Below, piece by piece: positions 5,156 through 12,155 of a DNA stretch of 15,622 nucleotides. Made by a program: the position numbers and the translations under genes. A model generated the notes under the pieces. It did no database searches. It worked only from the letters and a program-made list of their open reading frames with translations, and had not been told where the DNA came from. The stretch's first letter is position 1, and each line of letters starts with the position of its first letter. This DNA is from Frankia sp. (GTDB lineage: Bacteria; Actinomycetota; Actinomycetes; Frankiales; Frankiaceae): positions 1 through 15,622 of the forward strand of contig JADGHD010000043.1 in the NCBI GenBank assembly GCA_019689615.1, given 5' to 3'.

Positions 5156-6135
5156 GCGACATGACTGCATCCACCGGTAACGACCTGCCCGAGCCCGCCG
5201 CCGCGGCGGCGGACGGCGAGGTGCTCGACGAGGCCGCCGGCACCACCGCGGCCGACAGCGACGCCCGCGACACGGGTGGCGCCGGCACGGCGCCCGCGGT
5301 CGCCACCGGCCGCCGGCTGCTGACCGGCCGCCGCGTCGGGCGGCGGGGCGCGCGGTCGGCGAGCGCCCGGCGGCGGCGCCGCTCGTCCACGCTCGTCCTG
5401 TCGCTCGCCCTCATGGCCACGGGCGTGCTCTGGACGGTGCTGGCGCCCAGCGGCAGCGCCACGGACGCCGCGTCCGACAACGAGGCCGTCCGCCAGGGCC
5501 GTGCCCTGTACCTGCAGGGCTGCTCCAGCTGCCACGGCGTCGACGCCGCCGGCACGGTGACCGCCCCGAGCCTGATCGGTGTCGGCGCGGCCGCGGTCGA
5601 CTTCCAGATGTCGACCGGCCGGATGCCGCTCGCCGCGCCGGCCGCGCAGGCGGACCGCAAGGAGCCGCTGTACAACCAGACCGAGATCGACCAGATCGCC
5701 GCCTACATCCAGAGCCTCGGTGGCGGGCTGGAGAAGCCCGAGGTCACCGAGGAGGAGCTCAGTAACGCTGACCTCACGCACGGCGGCGAGCTGTACCGGT
5801 CGAACTGCGCCCAGTGCCACCAGGCGGCCGGTCAGGGCGCTCCGCTCACCTACGGCAAGTACGCGCCGGCGCTGACCGAGGCGACCCCGACGCAGATCAT
5901 CGAGGCGATGCGGACCGGCCCCGAGTCCATGCCGGTCTTCGGCGAGGGCCAGATCAGCGACGAGGAGGCGACCGCGGTCGCCGCCTACATCCTCGAGATG
6001 CGCGACGAGCCGAGCCTGGGTGGCAACAAGGTCGGCGGCTACGGCCCGGTGCCGGAGGGCCTCGTCGCCTGGCTGATCGGTATCGGTGGCCTGCTCGGCG
6101 TGTGCCTGTGGATCGGAGCGAGGCAGAAGGTATGA
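5152..6135 (+). CDS. qcrC: Cytochrome bc1 complex diheme cytochrome c subunit
   Basis: A 327-residue membrane-anchored diheme cytochrome c that replaces cytochrome c1 and a soluble cytochrome c in actinobacteria. It passes electrons straight to the aa3 oxidase. Two CxxCH sites are present, CSSCH (124-128) and CAQCH (219-223), with likely axial methionines in STGRMPL (M158) and PESMPVF (M260). A signal-anchor helix is at about 79-98 and a C-terminal helix at 303-322, ending in the positively charged tail ARQKV. The N-terminal 78 residues are odd: an acidic Ala-rich stretch, then an Arg-rich stretch (54-77). GTG at 5152 overlaps the ctaE stop; ATG at 5161 (MTASTG) is an alternative, with GTGAG just upstream. 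The next gene overlaps by ATGA. Confidence 0.95.
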   Translation: MSDMTASTGNDLPEPAAAAADGEVLDEAAGTTAADSDARDTGGAGTAPAVATGRRLLTGRRVGRRGARSASARRRRRSSTLVLSLALMATGVLWTVLAPSGSATDAASDNEAVRQGRALYLQGCSSCHGVDAAGTVTAPSLIGVGAAAVDFQMSTGRMPLAAPAAQADRKEPLYNQTEIDQIAAYIQSLGGGLEKPEVTEEELSNADLTHGGELYRSNCAQCHQAAGQGAPLTYGKYAPALTEATPTQIIEAMRTGPESMPVFGEGQISDEEATAVAAYILEMRDEPSLGGNKVGGYGPVPEGLVAWLIGIGGLLGVCLWIGARQKV

Positions 6136-7277
6136 GTGCGCACGACGAGAACCCCCCGGCGCAGGGTGGCGCCGGCGGGGGCAGCGTCTTCGACCGGGTC
6201 AAGCGCCCGGCCGGTGGCGGTGGCGAAGGCGCCGGGGGCGGTGGCCCCGAGGCGCTGGGCACGCCGCCGGCTCCGACGGACTCGTCCCAGCTGCCGGAGC
6301 ACACCTCGTGGCAGCAGACCGGGGTGGCTCACCGGCCCCCGCGGGCCGAGGACGTCGACCGGCGGGCCGAGCGCCGCGCCGAGCGGCTGATCGCGTTCTG
6401 GTTCTTCGTCTCCGTCGTTGGCACGGTCCTGTTCATCGTCGTCAACTTCGTCGGCGACAAGCACGAGCCGTACTACACGCCGCTGCTGGGCACGGGCATG
6501 GGCCTCGCCCTCGCCGGGCTCGGCATCGGGATGATCCTCTGGGCCAAGCGGCTGATGCCGCACGAGCAGGCCGTGCAGGACCGCCACCCGTTCAGGAGCA
6601 CCGACGAGGAGACCGCCGTCCTCGAGGAGGAGGTGGCGCTCGGCTGGAAGGACATGGGCCTCGGCAGGCACAAGGTGCTGCGCCGCAGCCTCCTCGGTGC
6701 CGGCACCGTGCTCGGCGGTCTGCTCGTGGTCCCGCTGCTCAACCTGACCAATGCCAAGCCGGGCAAGAAGCTCGACCACACCCACTGGGTGAAGGGCGCC
6801 CGGATGGTCACCGGCGAGGGCCGGCTGGTCAAGATGGGCGACCTGGCGATCGGCGCGATCGAGACCGTCTTCCCGTCGGTCCCGCACGTCAACGCCAACG
6901 GCGAGACCGAGTGGCCCACGCACGTCGACCTGCACACCAAGGCGGACAGCGCGACGATCCTGATCCGGCTCGAGCCCGGCATCGACAAGCCGCGGCCCGG
7001 GCGCGAGGACTGGGGCATCGACGGCCTGGTCGCCTACTCGAAGATCTGCACGCACGCTGGCTGCCCGGTCAGCCTCTACGAGCAGCAGACGCACCACCTG
7101 CTCTGCCCGTGCCACCAGTCGGTGTTCGACGTCCCGGACGGCTGCCGCGCCATCTTCGGCCCGGCCAGCCGCTCGCTGCCCCAGCTCGCCATCGGGGTGG
7201 ACGATGAGGGCTACCTCATCGCCCGGGACGGCGACTACACCGAGCCCATCGGGCCCGCGTTCTGGGAGCGTTCATGA
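6132..7277 (+). CDS. qcrA: Rieske iron-sulfur subunit of cytochrome bc1
   Basis: A 381-residue protein carrying the [2Fe-2S] cluster that accepts electrons from menaquinol. The two cluster boxes are CTHAGC (306-311; ligands C306 and H308) and CPCH (325-328; ligands C325 and H328). C311 and C327 are placed for the stabilising disulfide. Three transmembrane helices at about 86-106, 117-137 and 186-205 are the actinobacterial form; mitochondrial Rieske proteins have one. The first 60 residues are Gly/Pro-rich and unlikely to be folded. The ATG at 6132 overlaps the qcrC stop (ATGA) and has AGAAGG just upstream. The open frame continues far upstream inside qcrC, but that part is a shadow. Confidence 0.96.
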   Translation: MSAHDENPPAQGGAGGGSVFDRVKRPAGGGGEGAGGGGPEALGTPPAPTDSSQLPEHTSWQQTGVAHRPPRAEDVDRRAERRAERLIAFWFFVSVVGTVLFIVVNFVGDKHEPYYTPLLGTGMGLALAGLGIGMILWAKRLMPHEQAVQDRHPFRSTDEETAVLEEEVALGWKDMGLGRHKVLRRSLLGAGTVLGGLLVVPLLNLTNAKPGKKLDHTHWVKGARMVTGEGRLVKMGDLAIGAIETVFPSVPHVNANGETEWPTHVDLHTKADSATILIRLEPGIDKPRPGREDWGIDGLVAYSKICTHAGCPVSLYEQQTHHLLCPCHQSVFDVPDGCRAIFGPASRSLPQLAIGVDDEGYLIARDGDYTEPIGPAFWERS

Positions 7278-8869
7278 CCACGGCAGCCTCGAACTCGCCG
7301 GCCCCGAAGCTGGTCAAGCGGCCAGGGCCGCTGCGCACCCTCAACCGGGCGGTCGACGAGCGGTTCCACACCCAGCGGGCGCTCCGGGAGAACCTGAACA
7401 AGGTCTTCCCGGACCACTGGTCGTTCATGATCGGTGAGATCGCGCTCTACAGCTTCATCGTCCTGCTGCTCACCGGCGTCTACCTCACGTTGTTCTTTGA
7501 CCCGAGCAACGTCGAGATCGTCTACGACGGCTCCTACGTCCCGCTCAAGGGCGTGGAGATGAGCCGGGCGTACGCGTCGACGCTGGACATCTCGTTCGAC
7601 ACGCGTGCCGGGCTGGTGTTCCGCCAGATCCACCACTGGGCCGCGCTGCTGTTTGTCGCGGCGATCGTGGTGCACCTGTTCCGCGTGTTCTTCACCGGCG
7701 CCTACCGCAAGCCGCGTGAGATCAACTGGGTGATCGGTGTCGGCCTGCTGGTCCTGGCCATGCTCGAGGGCTTCGCCGGCTACTCGCTGCCGGACGACCT
7801 GCTCTCCGGCACCGGTCTGCGGATCGCCTCGTCGATCGCGCAGTCGATCCCGGTGATCGGCACCTGGGCGTCGTTCCTGGTGTTCAACGGCGAATGGCCG
7901 GGCGAGAACTTCCTGCCCAGGCTCTACGTCGTGCACATCCTGCTGGTGCCGGGCATCCTGCTGGCCCTGATCGGGGCGCACCTCGGCATCCTGTGGCACC
8001 AGAAGCACACCGACTTCCCCGGCCCGGGCAAGACCGAGGACAACGTCGTCGGCCACCGGGTGTTCCCGGTGTTCGCGGTGAAGTCCGGCGGGTTCTTCAT
8101 GATGGTCTTCGCGATGCTCGCCCTGCTGGGTGGCCTCGCGCAGATCAACCCGATCTGGGCGTTCGGTCCGTACGACCCGTCGAAGGTCAGCTCGGCGTCC
8201 CAGCCCGACTGGTACATCGGCTTCCTCGACGGTTCGACCCGGCTCATGCCGCCGTGGGAGTTCCGCGGCCTGGGTCACACGGTCGCCGCGGTCTTCTGGC
8301 CGACGGTGATCCTGCCCGGCATCCTGTTCACGCTGCTGGCGCTGTGGCCGTGGCTGGAGGCGAAGTTCACCGGGGACCGTGACTCGCACAACCTGCTGCA
8401 ACGGCCGCGGGAGGCGCCGACCCGCACCGCGATCGGCGCGATGGCGATCAGCTTCTACCTGGTGCTGTTGATCTCGGGTGGTAACGACGTCATCGCGAAG
8501 ACGTTCAGCATCTCGCTGAACGCGATGACGTGGGCCGGCCGGATCGGGCTGATCATCGTCCCGCCGATCGCCTACAAGGTCACCAAGGAGATCTGCATCG
8601 CGCTGAACAAGCGGGACGAGGAGCGCGAGCACCACGGCATCGAGACGGGCATCATCCGTCAGCTGCCGACCGGCGAGTTCGTCGAGGACCACCGGCCCAA
8701 GCCGGAGCCGGTTCCCGACCACCCGCTGGTCCCGACGCACCGGTTCGAGCTGTCCCCGGTCGGTGCCGCGCACGGCGACGGCGCGGGCGGCAGGGGCGGC
8801 CTGGCCACCCGCGCCCGCAAGGCCGTCACGGGGTTCTTCGTCGAGGAGAAGGGCAAGGGCGAGCACTAG
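7274..8869 (+). CDS. qcrB: Cytochrome b subunit of cytochrome bc1
   Basis: A 531-residue polytopic membrane protein holding both b hemes and both quinone sites. Heme ligands are visible in helix B (H120 and H134 in QIHHWAALLFVAAIVVHLF) and helix D (H221 and H236 in VVHILLVPGILLALIGAH). The 15-residue spacing of the second pair is the cytochrome b6 type. The Qo-site PEWY motif appears as PDWY (311-314). A hydrophilic C-terminal tail of about 90 residues follows the last helix and is longer than in mitochondrial cytochrome b, as in other actinobacteria. The ATG at 7274 overlaps the qcrA stop (ATGA), with GGGAG 5 bases upstream. It is the last gene of the operon, with a strong hairpin about 25 bp after the stop. 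Its orthologue in M. tuberculosis is the target of Q203-type inhibitors. Confidence 0.97.
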   Translation: MTTAASNSPAPKLVKRPGPLRTLNRAVDERFHTQRALRENLNKVFPDHWSFMIGEIALYSFIVLLLTGVYLTLFFDPSNVEIVYDGSYVPLKGVEMSRAYASTLDISFDTRAGLVFRQIHHWAALLFVAAIVVHLFRVFFTGAYRKPREINWVIGVGLLVLAMLEGFAGYSLPDDLLSGTGLRIASSIAQSIPVIGTWASFLVFNGEWPGENFLPRLYVVHILLVPGILLALIGAHLGILWHQKHTDFPGPGKTEDNVVGHRVFPVFAVKSGGFFMMVFAMLALLGGLAQINPIWAFGPYDPSKVSSASQPDWYIGFLDGSTRLMPPWEFRGLGHTVAAVFWPTVILPGILFTLLALWPWLEAKFTGDRDSHNLLQRPREAPTRTAIGAMAISFYLVLLISGGNDVIAKTFSISLNAMTWAGRIGLIIVPPIAYKVTKEICIALNKRDEEREHHGIETGIIRQLPTGEFVEDHRPKPEPVPDHPLVPTHRFELSPVGAAHGDGAGGRGGLATRARKAVTGFFVEEKGKGEH

Positions 8870-8893
8870 CCCGCCCGACCGGAGCGAGCCAGC

Positions 8894-8937
8894 CGAGGCC
8901 GCTCGTGGGAGCACACCAGCTCCCGCGAGCGGCCTCG
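8894..8937. terminator. Terminator between qcrB and the convergent exonuclease gene
   Basis: The 19-base arms at 8894-8912 and 8919-8937 pair completely, with one G-U pair (8906/8925) and a 6-base loop. The outer part reads GAGGCCGCTCG / CGAGCGGCCTC. It is symmetrical and lies between convergent genes, so it can stop transcription from both sides. No U-tract. Confidence 0.85.
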
Positions 8938-8984
8938 CGGCGTCTGGGAGGACGTTCCGGGCGGCGGGGCGGGACGGTCCGCGG

Positions 8985-10778
8985 TCAGCCTGGGCCGGGG
9001 CCCGGGCGGTGTTCGGCGCGGCGGCTGCCGGGGTCGCGTGGCGCGGCCGGCCGGGGAGCGGGCAGCCGGCTCGCGGCCCGCGCGGCGCCGCGGACCGGCC
9101 AGGCCCAGGTGCCGTTGATCCGGACCAGCCGGGCGCCGGGGCTGGCCAGCCAGCGCTCGATCCGCTCCATCTCCTCCACCGAAGCGGCCGGGGTCGGCCC
9201 GGGCCCCGGGCGGACGGTCTCGGCGGTCGCGAGCACCGCGTCCACCCAGGGCCGGGGATCCTCGCCGCGGGCGACCGTCGCCGCCCCGGCCAGCCGGCCG
9301 TGCCGGACGACCGCCAGGTCCCACCCGCGGTCCGCGGTCGGTACCGCACCGACCAGCTCAGCCACCCCGCCGAGCGCGGCCAGCCGCTGCTGGCGGGCGG
9401 CCGCCCGGACGAATGCCACCATCCGATCGCGCACGACGGCCGCCTCCTCGAACCGCTCCTGGGCGGCCAGCCGCTCGATCCGCCGCCTGGCCGCGGCGAT
9501 CATCCCCTCCGGGTCGGCGGTCATCGCCTCCCGGGCGGCGGCGACCAACTCGGCGTAGTCCTCGACCGACTGTCGCCCCTCGCACGGCGCGCCGCAGGCA
9601 CCCAGCTCCGCCAGCGCGCACGCGGGGCTTGGCCGGCGCGGCGAGAGCCGCCCGCCGCAGCGGCGCAGCGGCACCGCCGCCAGCAGCGCCTCGGCGGCCA
9701 GCTCCGCCTGCCTGGTGTTGCCGAACGGTCCGAGGTAGGTGGCGCCGTCCGCGCGCACCTGGCGGACCTGGGACAGCCGGGGGAACGGCTCGTCGGTCAG
9801 CCGCAGGTAGATCGTCCGCTCGGGGAACTTCGACTTCCGGTTGTACGGCGGCTTGTGCTCGGCGATCAGCCGCAGCTCGCGCACCGCGGCCTCTAACCCG
9901 TGGGCGCACTCGATCGCGTCCACCCGTTCGGCGGCGGCGACCATCTCGGCCATCCGCGACCTGGTCTCGCTCGCGGTGAAGTACGTCCGCACCCGGGAGC
10001 GCACCGAGGTGGACGTGCCGACGTAGAGCACGCGGCCGGTGCCGTCGCGGAACAGGTACACACCGGGGCCGGTCGGCAGCCCGTCGGCGAGCGAGCGCTT
10101 CCGCCGCTGCGCGGGGGAGACCCGCGCGCTGTAGGCCTGGACGTCCTCGAGGGTGGTCACGCCCAGGTTGCCCAGCCGTTCGAACAGCCCGTGCAGCACG
10201 TCGACGGTGGCCCGGGCGTCGGCGAGCGCCCGGTGGCAGGGCTGCGTCCTGGCCCGGAACAGGCGGGCCAGCGAGGACAGCCGGTTGTCCGGGGTCTCGT
10301 CCCGGGTGATGACCCGCCGGGCCAGGCGGGCGGTGTCGAGATGCTCCCAGGCGGGCACCGGGTAGCCGGCGCGCTGGCAGGCCGCCCGCAGGAAGCCGAG
10401 GTCGAAGCCAGCGTTGTGGGCGACGAGCACCGCCCCGCGGGAGAACTCCAGGAACGCCGGCAGCACCTCGGCCAGCGGCGGCGCGGTCGCCAGCATCGCG
10501 TCGGTGATCCCCGTGAGCACGGTGATCAGCGGCGGCACGCCCTCGGTGGTGCGCACCAGCGTCGCGAACTCGCCGAGCACCTCGCCGCCGCGGACCTTCA
10601 CCGCGCCGATCTCGGTGATCTCGGCGACCTCCGGGCCGGTGCCGGTCGTCTCCAGGTCGACGACGACGAACGTCACGTCGGCCAGCGGCCGCCCAAGCTC
10701 GTCGAGGCTGCGCTGGACGGCGAGTGGCGCCGCGGGGTCGAGGGGCACGGGCCTGACCGTAGCGACCAGCTCCGACAC
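8985..10778 (-). CDS. DEDDh exonuclease fused to a GIY-YIG (UvrC N-terminal-like) nuclease
   Basis: About 597 residues. The N-terminal domain (about 30-205) is a DnaQ/epsilon-type 3'-5' exonuclease. Its catalytic set is D41 and E43 (VVVDLETTG), D126 (AHNAGFD), and H182 with D187 (HRALADA). The second domain (about 235-320) is a GIY-YIG nuclease: GPGVYLF, VLYVGTSTSVRSRVRTYF, and E301 just before LRLIAEHKPPYN. A UVR-like segment (AAQERFEEAAVVRDRM) follows at about 438-453. The C-terminal RNase H-like and HhH domains of true UvrC are missing. M. tuberculosis Rv2191 has this architecture and also sits near trpD-qcr. A DNA-repair role is inferred. GTG at 10778 was chosen for GGTGGG 5 bases upstream; GTG at 10805 would add nine residues. 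Confidence 0.9.
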   Translation of the reverse strand: MSELVATVRPVPLDPAAPLAVQRSLDELGRPLADVTFVVVDLETTGTGPEVAEITEIGAVKVRGGEVLGEFATLVRTTEGVPPLITVLTGITDAMLATAPPLAEVLPAFLEFSRGAVLVAHNAGFDLGFLRAACQRAGYPVPAWEHLDTARLARRVITRDETPDNRLSSLARLFRARTQPCHRALADARATVDVLHGLFERLGNLGVTTLEDVQAYSARVSPAQRRKRSLADGLPTGPGVYLFRDGTGRVLYVGTSTSVRSRVRTYFTASETRSRMAEMVAAAERVDAIECAHGLEAAVRELRLIAEHKPPYNRKSKFPERTIYLRLTDEPFPRLSQVRQVRADGATYLGPFGNTRQAELAAEALLAAVPLRRCGGRLSPRRPSPACALAELGACGAPCEGRQSVEDYAELVAAAREAMTADPEGMIAAARRRIERLAAQERFEEAAVVRDRMVAFVRAAARQQRLAALGGVAELVGAVPTADRGWDLAVVRHGRLAGAATVARGEDPRPWVDAVLATAETVRPGPGPTPAASVEEMERIERWLASPGARLVRINGTWAWPVRGAARAASRLPAPRPAAPRDPGSRRAEHRPGPGPG

Positions 10779-10905
10779 TCCTGCCCACCGGCCCGTCGCT
10801 GGCACGTGCGCGGGTGATGACGCCCACGGTGTGGTCGCGCGGCGGCCGCAGGCCGGAAAACCGAGGTCATCCGCCTGCCAGGCGGCGATCGCGTCCCGGT
10901 GGCGT

Positions 10906-10950
10906 GCCGCGGCGCCGGGACGCGGAAACCCGGCTGTCCGGCGCCGCGGC
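10906..10950 (-). terminator. Terminator downstream of the glyoxalase-fold gene
   Basis: GCCGCGGCGCCGG (10906-10918) and CCGGCGCCGCGGC (10938-10950) form a perfect 13-bp stem with a 19-base loop, in the 216-bp gap between two minus-strand genes. It lies about 45 bp past the stop of the gene at 10995. It may also separate that gene from the exonuclease promoter, which I could not identify. Confidence 0.65.
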
Positions 10951-10994
10951 CGCTGCGAGCTGGTGGATGGGCGCCCAACCCGCCCGCGGCGGGA

Positions 10995-11399
10995 TCAGGC
11001 GAACGGGCGGGTGAAGCCGGCCGGTCCGGCGGTGATGACCCGGAACTCGTTGCCCTCCGGGTCGGCGAGCAGGTAGCCGGCCTCGCCCACGTCGTCGGCC
11101 GTGTCGATCCGGCGGACCCGCCTGGCGCCGAGCGTCGCCAGCCAGCCGGCGACCCGCTCGGCGTCGACCGCGTACAGGTCGAGCTGGAGCCGGCCACGGC
11201 TGGGGCTCAGCTTGCGGACCCGGCGGAGCAGCAGCTTCGGCCCGGCACTCGCGGGGTGCCGCAGCTCGGCGCTGTCCCGGCCGCGGCTCGCAACCTCATA
11301 TCCCAGGGCGCGGGTCCAGAAACGGACCATCCGTTCCACATCCACGCAGTCGACCCCGACCCTGGCGACCCTCAACCCATGTGTCTCGAACCAGGCCAC
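10995..11399 (-). CDS. VOC (glyoxalase-like fold) family protein
   Basis: A small single-domain protein, 134 residues from the GTG at 11399. VOC-like features are the beta-alpha start LRVARVGVDCVDVERMVRFW, ALGYEV, the second-module start RLQLDLYAVDAERVAGWLATLGA, and the closing YLLADPEGNEFRVI. The position where metal-dependent members often have His (HLDL) reads LQLDL, so the classical metal site is doubtful and no substrate can be named. It is probably a glyoxalase-like domain protein, cytoplasmic and metal-free. The start is uncertain. GTG at 11462 would add 21 residues that do not look conserved, and neither start has a clear ribosome binding site. It diverges from the HIT gene, with a 194-bp gap between starts. 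Confidence 0.75.
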   Translation of the reverse strand: MAWFETHGLRVARVGVDCVDVERMVRFWTRALGYEVASRGRDSAELRHPASAGPKLLLRRVRKLSPSRGRLQLDLYAVDAERVAGWLATLGARRVRRIDTADDVGEAGYLLADPEGNEFRVITAGPAGFTRPFA

Positions 11400-11580
11400 A
11401 CCGCATGATTGCGCATTGGGCGCCGATTGGCGGCACGGTGTCCGCCGTGTCGCCACCGCCACTGCGGCCAGGACCCGCCAACGAGGCCCCGGGCGAGGCC
11501 GCCGACCAGCCCGGGCGATGCCCTGGGGCGGCAGCGCGGGGCCGCCCGGTCCGGTCGCGGCCGGCCGCGGCGGCGGTGGA

Positions 11581-11586
11581 TAGGGT
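11581..11586 (+). promoter_or_regulatory. Leaderless-type -10 element for the HIT gene
   Basis: TAGGGT (TAnnnT) ends 7 bases before the ATG at 11594, so transcription would begin at or next to the start codon. There is no ribosome binding site between them, consistent with a leaderless mRNA, which is common in actinobacteria. No -35 element was recognised. Confidence 0.5.
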
Positions 11587-11593
11587 TCACGCC

Positions 11594-11989
11594 ATGGCGT
11601 CTGTGTTCACCCGGATCATCAACCGGGAGCTGCCTGGCCGGTTCGTCTACGAGGACGAGCACACGGTCGCGTTCCTGACCATCGCGCCGATCCGGCCCGG
11701 CCACACCCTGGTCGTCCCCCGGCTGGAGGTCGATCACTGGATCGACCTGCCGGACGAGGCGCAGCGTGAGCTGTGGAGCGCGGCGGCCAAGGTCGGCCGG
11801 GCGATCTACAAGGCCTTTCAGCCCCGTCGGGTCGCCGCGATCATCGCGGGGCTGGAGGTGCCGCACACCCATGTGCACCTGATCCCGATCGAGAGCGAGA
11901 AGCAGCTCGACTTCGGCCTCGCCGACCACAACCCGGCGCCGGAGGCGATGGACGAGGCGGCCGAGCGCATCCGCGCCGCCCTGGCCTGA
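11594..11989 (+). CDS. HIT family protein (nucleotide hydrolase/transferase)
   Basis: A 131-residue cytoplasmic protein of the histidine-triad family, which hydrolyses nucleotide phosphoramidates or dinucleoside phosphates. The triad is HTHVHLIPI (H91, H93, H95). The N-terminal part has the family pattern IINRELPGRFVYEDEHTVAFL (residues 8-28), then IRPGHTLVVPR. The length is typical of bacterial HINT-like members. The ATG at 11594 was chosen because the conserved fold begins at once and a -10 element lies 7 bases upstream. The frame stays open to 11381, but the added Pro/Arg/Ala-rich sequence is not HIT-like. The natural substrate cannot be told from sequence. A cluster of hairpins follows the stop. 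Confidence 0.93.
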   Translation: MASVFTRIINRELPGRFVYEDEHTVAFLTIAPIRPGHTLVVPRLEVDHWIDLPDEAQRELWSAAAKVGRAIYKAFQPRRVAAIIAGLEVPHTHVHLIPIESEKQLDFGLADHNPAPEAMDEAAERIRAALA

Positions 11990-12003
11990 CGGACGCGCTG
12001 CCG

Positions 12004-12071
12004 CCGCCCGTTCGGGAACGGGAAACGAACGGGCCGGCCGCCCGTTCGGGAGCGGGAAGCGAACGGGCCGG
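12004..12071. repeat. Two 34-bp direct repeats, each a hairpin
   Basis: The units at 12004-12037 and 12038-12071 differ at only two positions, both A-to-G and both in the loop. Each folds as GCCCGTTCG / CGAACGGGC (9-bp stem, 11-base loop): 12006-12014 with 12026-12034, and 12040-12048 with 12060-12068. They start about 15 bp after the HIT stop codon. Confidence 0.85.
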
Positions 12072-12114
12072 CCGCCCGGCCCGCGCGAGGCGCGGGAGCG
12101 AGGGCGGCCGGCCC
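12065..12114. terminator. Bidirectional terminator between HIT and DUF4352 genes
   Basis: GGGCCGGCCGCCC (12065-12077) pairs perfectly with GGGCGGCCGGCCC (12102-12114). Inside lies a second stem, CCCGCGC-GAG-GCGCGGG (12080-12096). The genes on either side converge, so the structure can serve both. Its left arm overlaps the end of the second 34-bp repeat hairpin, so the two folds compete. Confidence 0.7.
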
Positions 12115-12155
12115 GATGGCCCGCGGGGGGAGCCCGGGCCCGCCAAGTAACCGAA

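Noticed and set aside
5814..6131. In-frame upstream extension of the Rieske gene
   Set aside because: It overlaps qcrC coding sequence in another frame. The ATG at 6132 with an ATGA overlap and AGAAGG upstream explains the start.
7235..9349. Very long open frame on the minus strand opposite qcrB
   Set aside because: It lies antisense to a clear cytochrome b gene, and its Arg/Asp/His-rich composition is typical of a high-GC shadow frame.
11381..11593. N-terminal extension of the HIT protein
   Set aside because: The added residues are Pro/Arg/Ala-rich and unlike the family, and a -10 element sits at 11581 just before the ATG at 11594.
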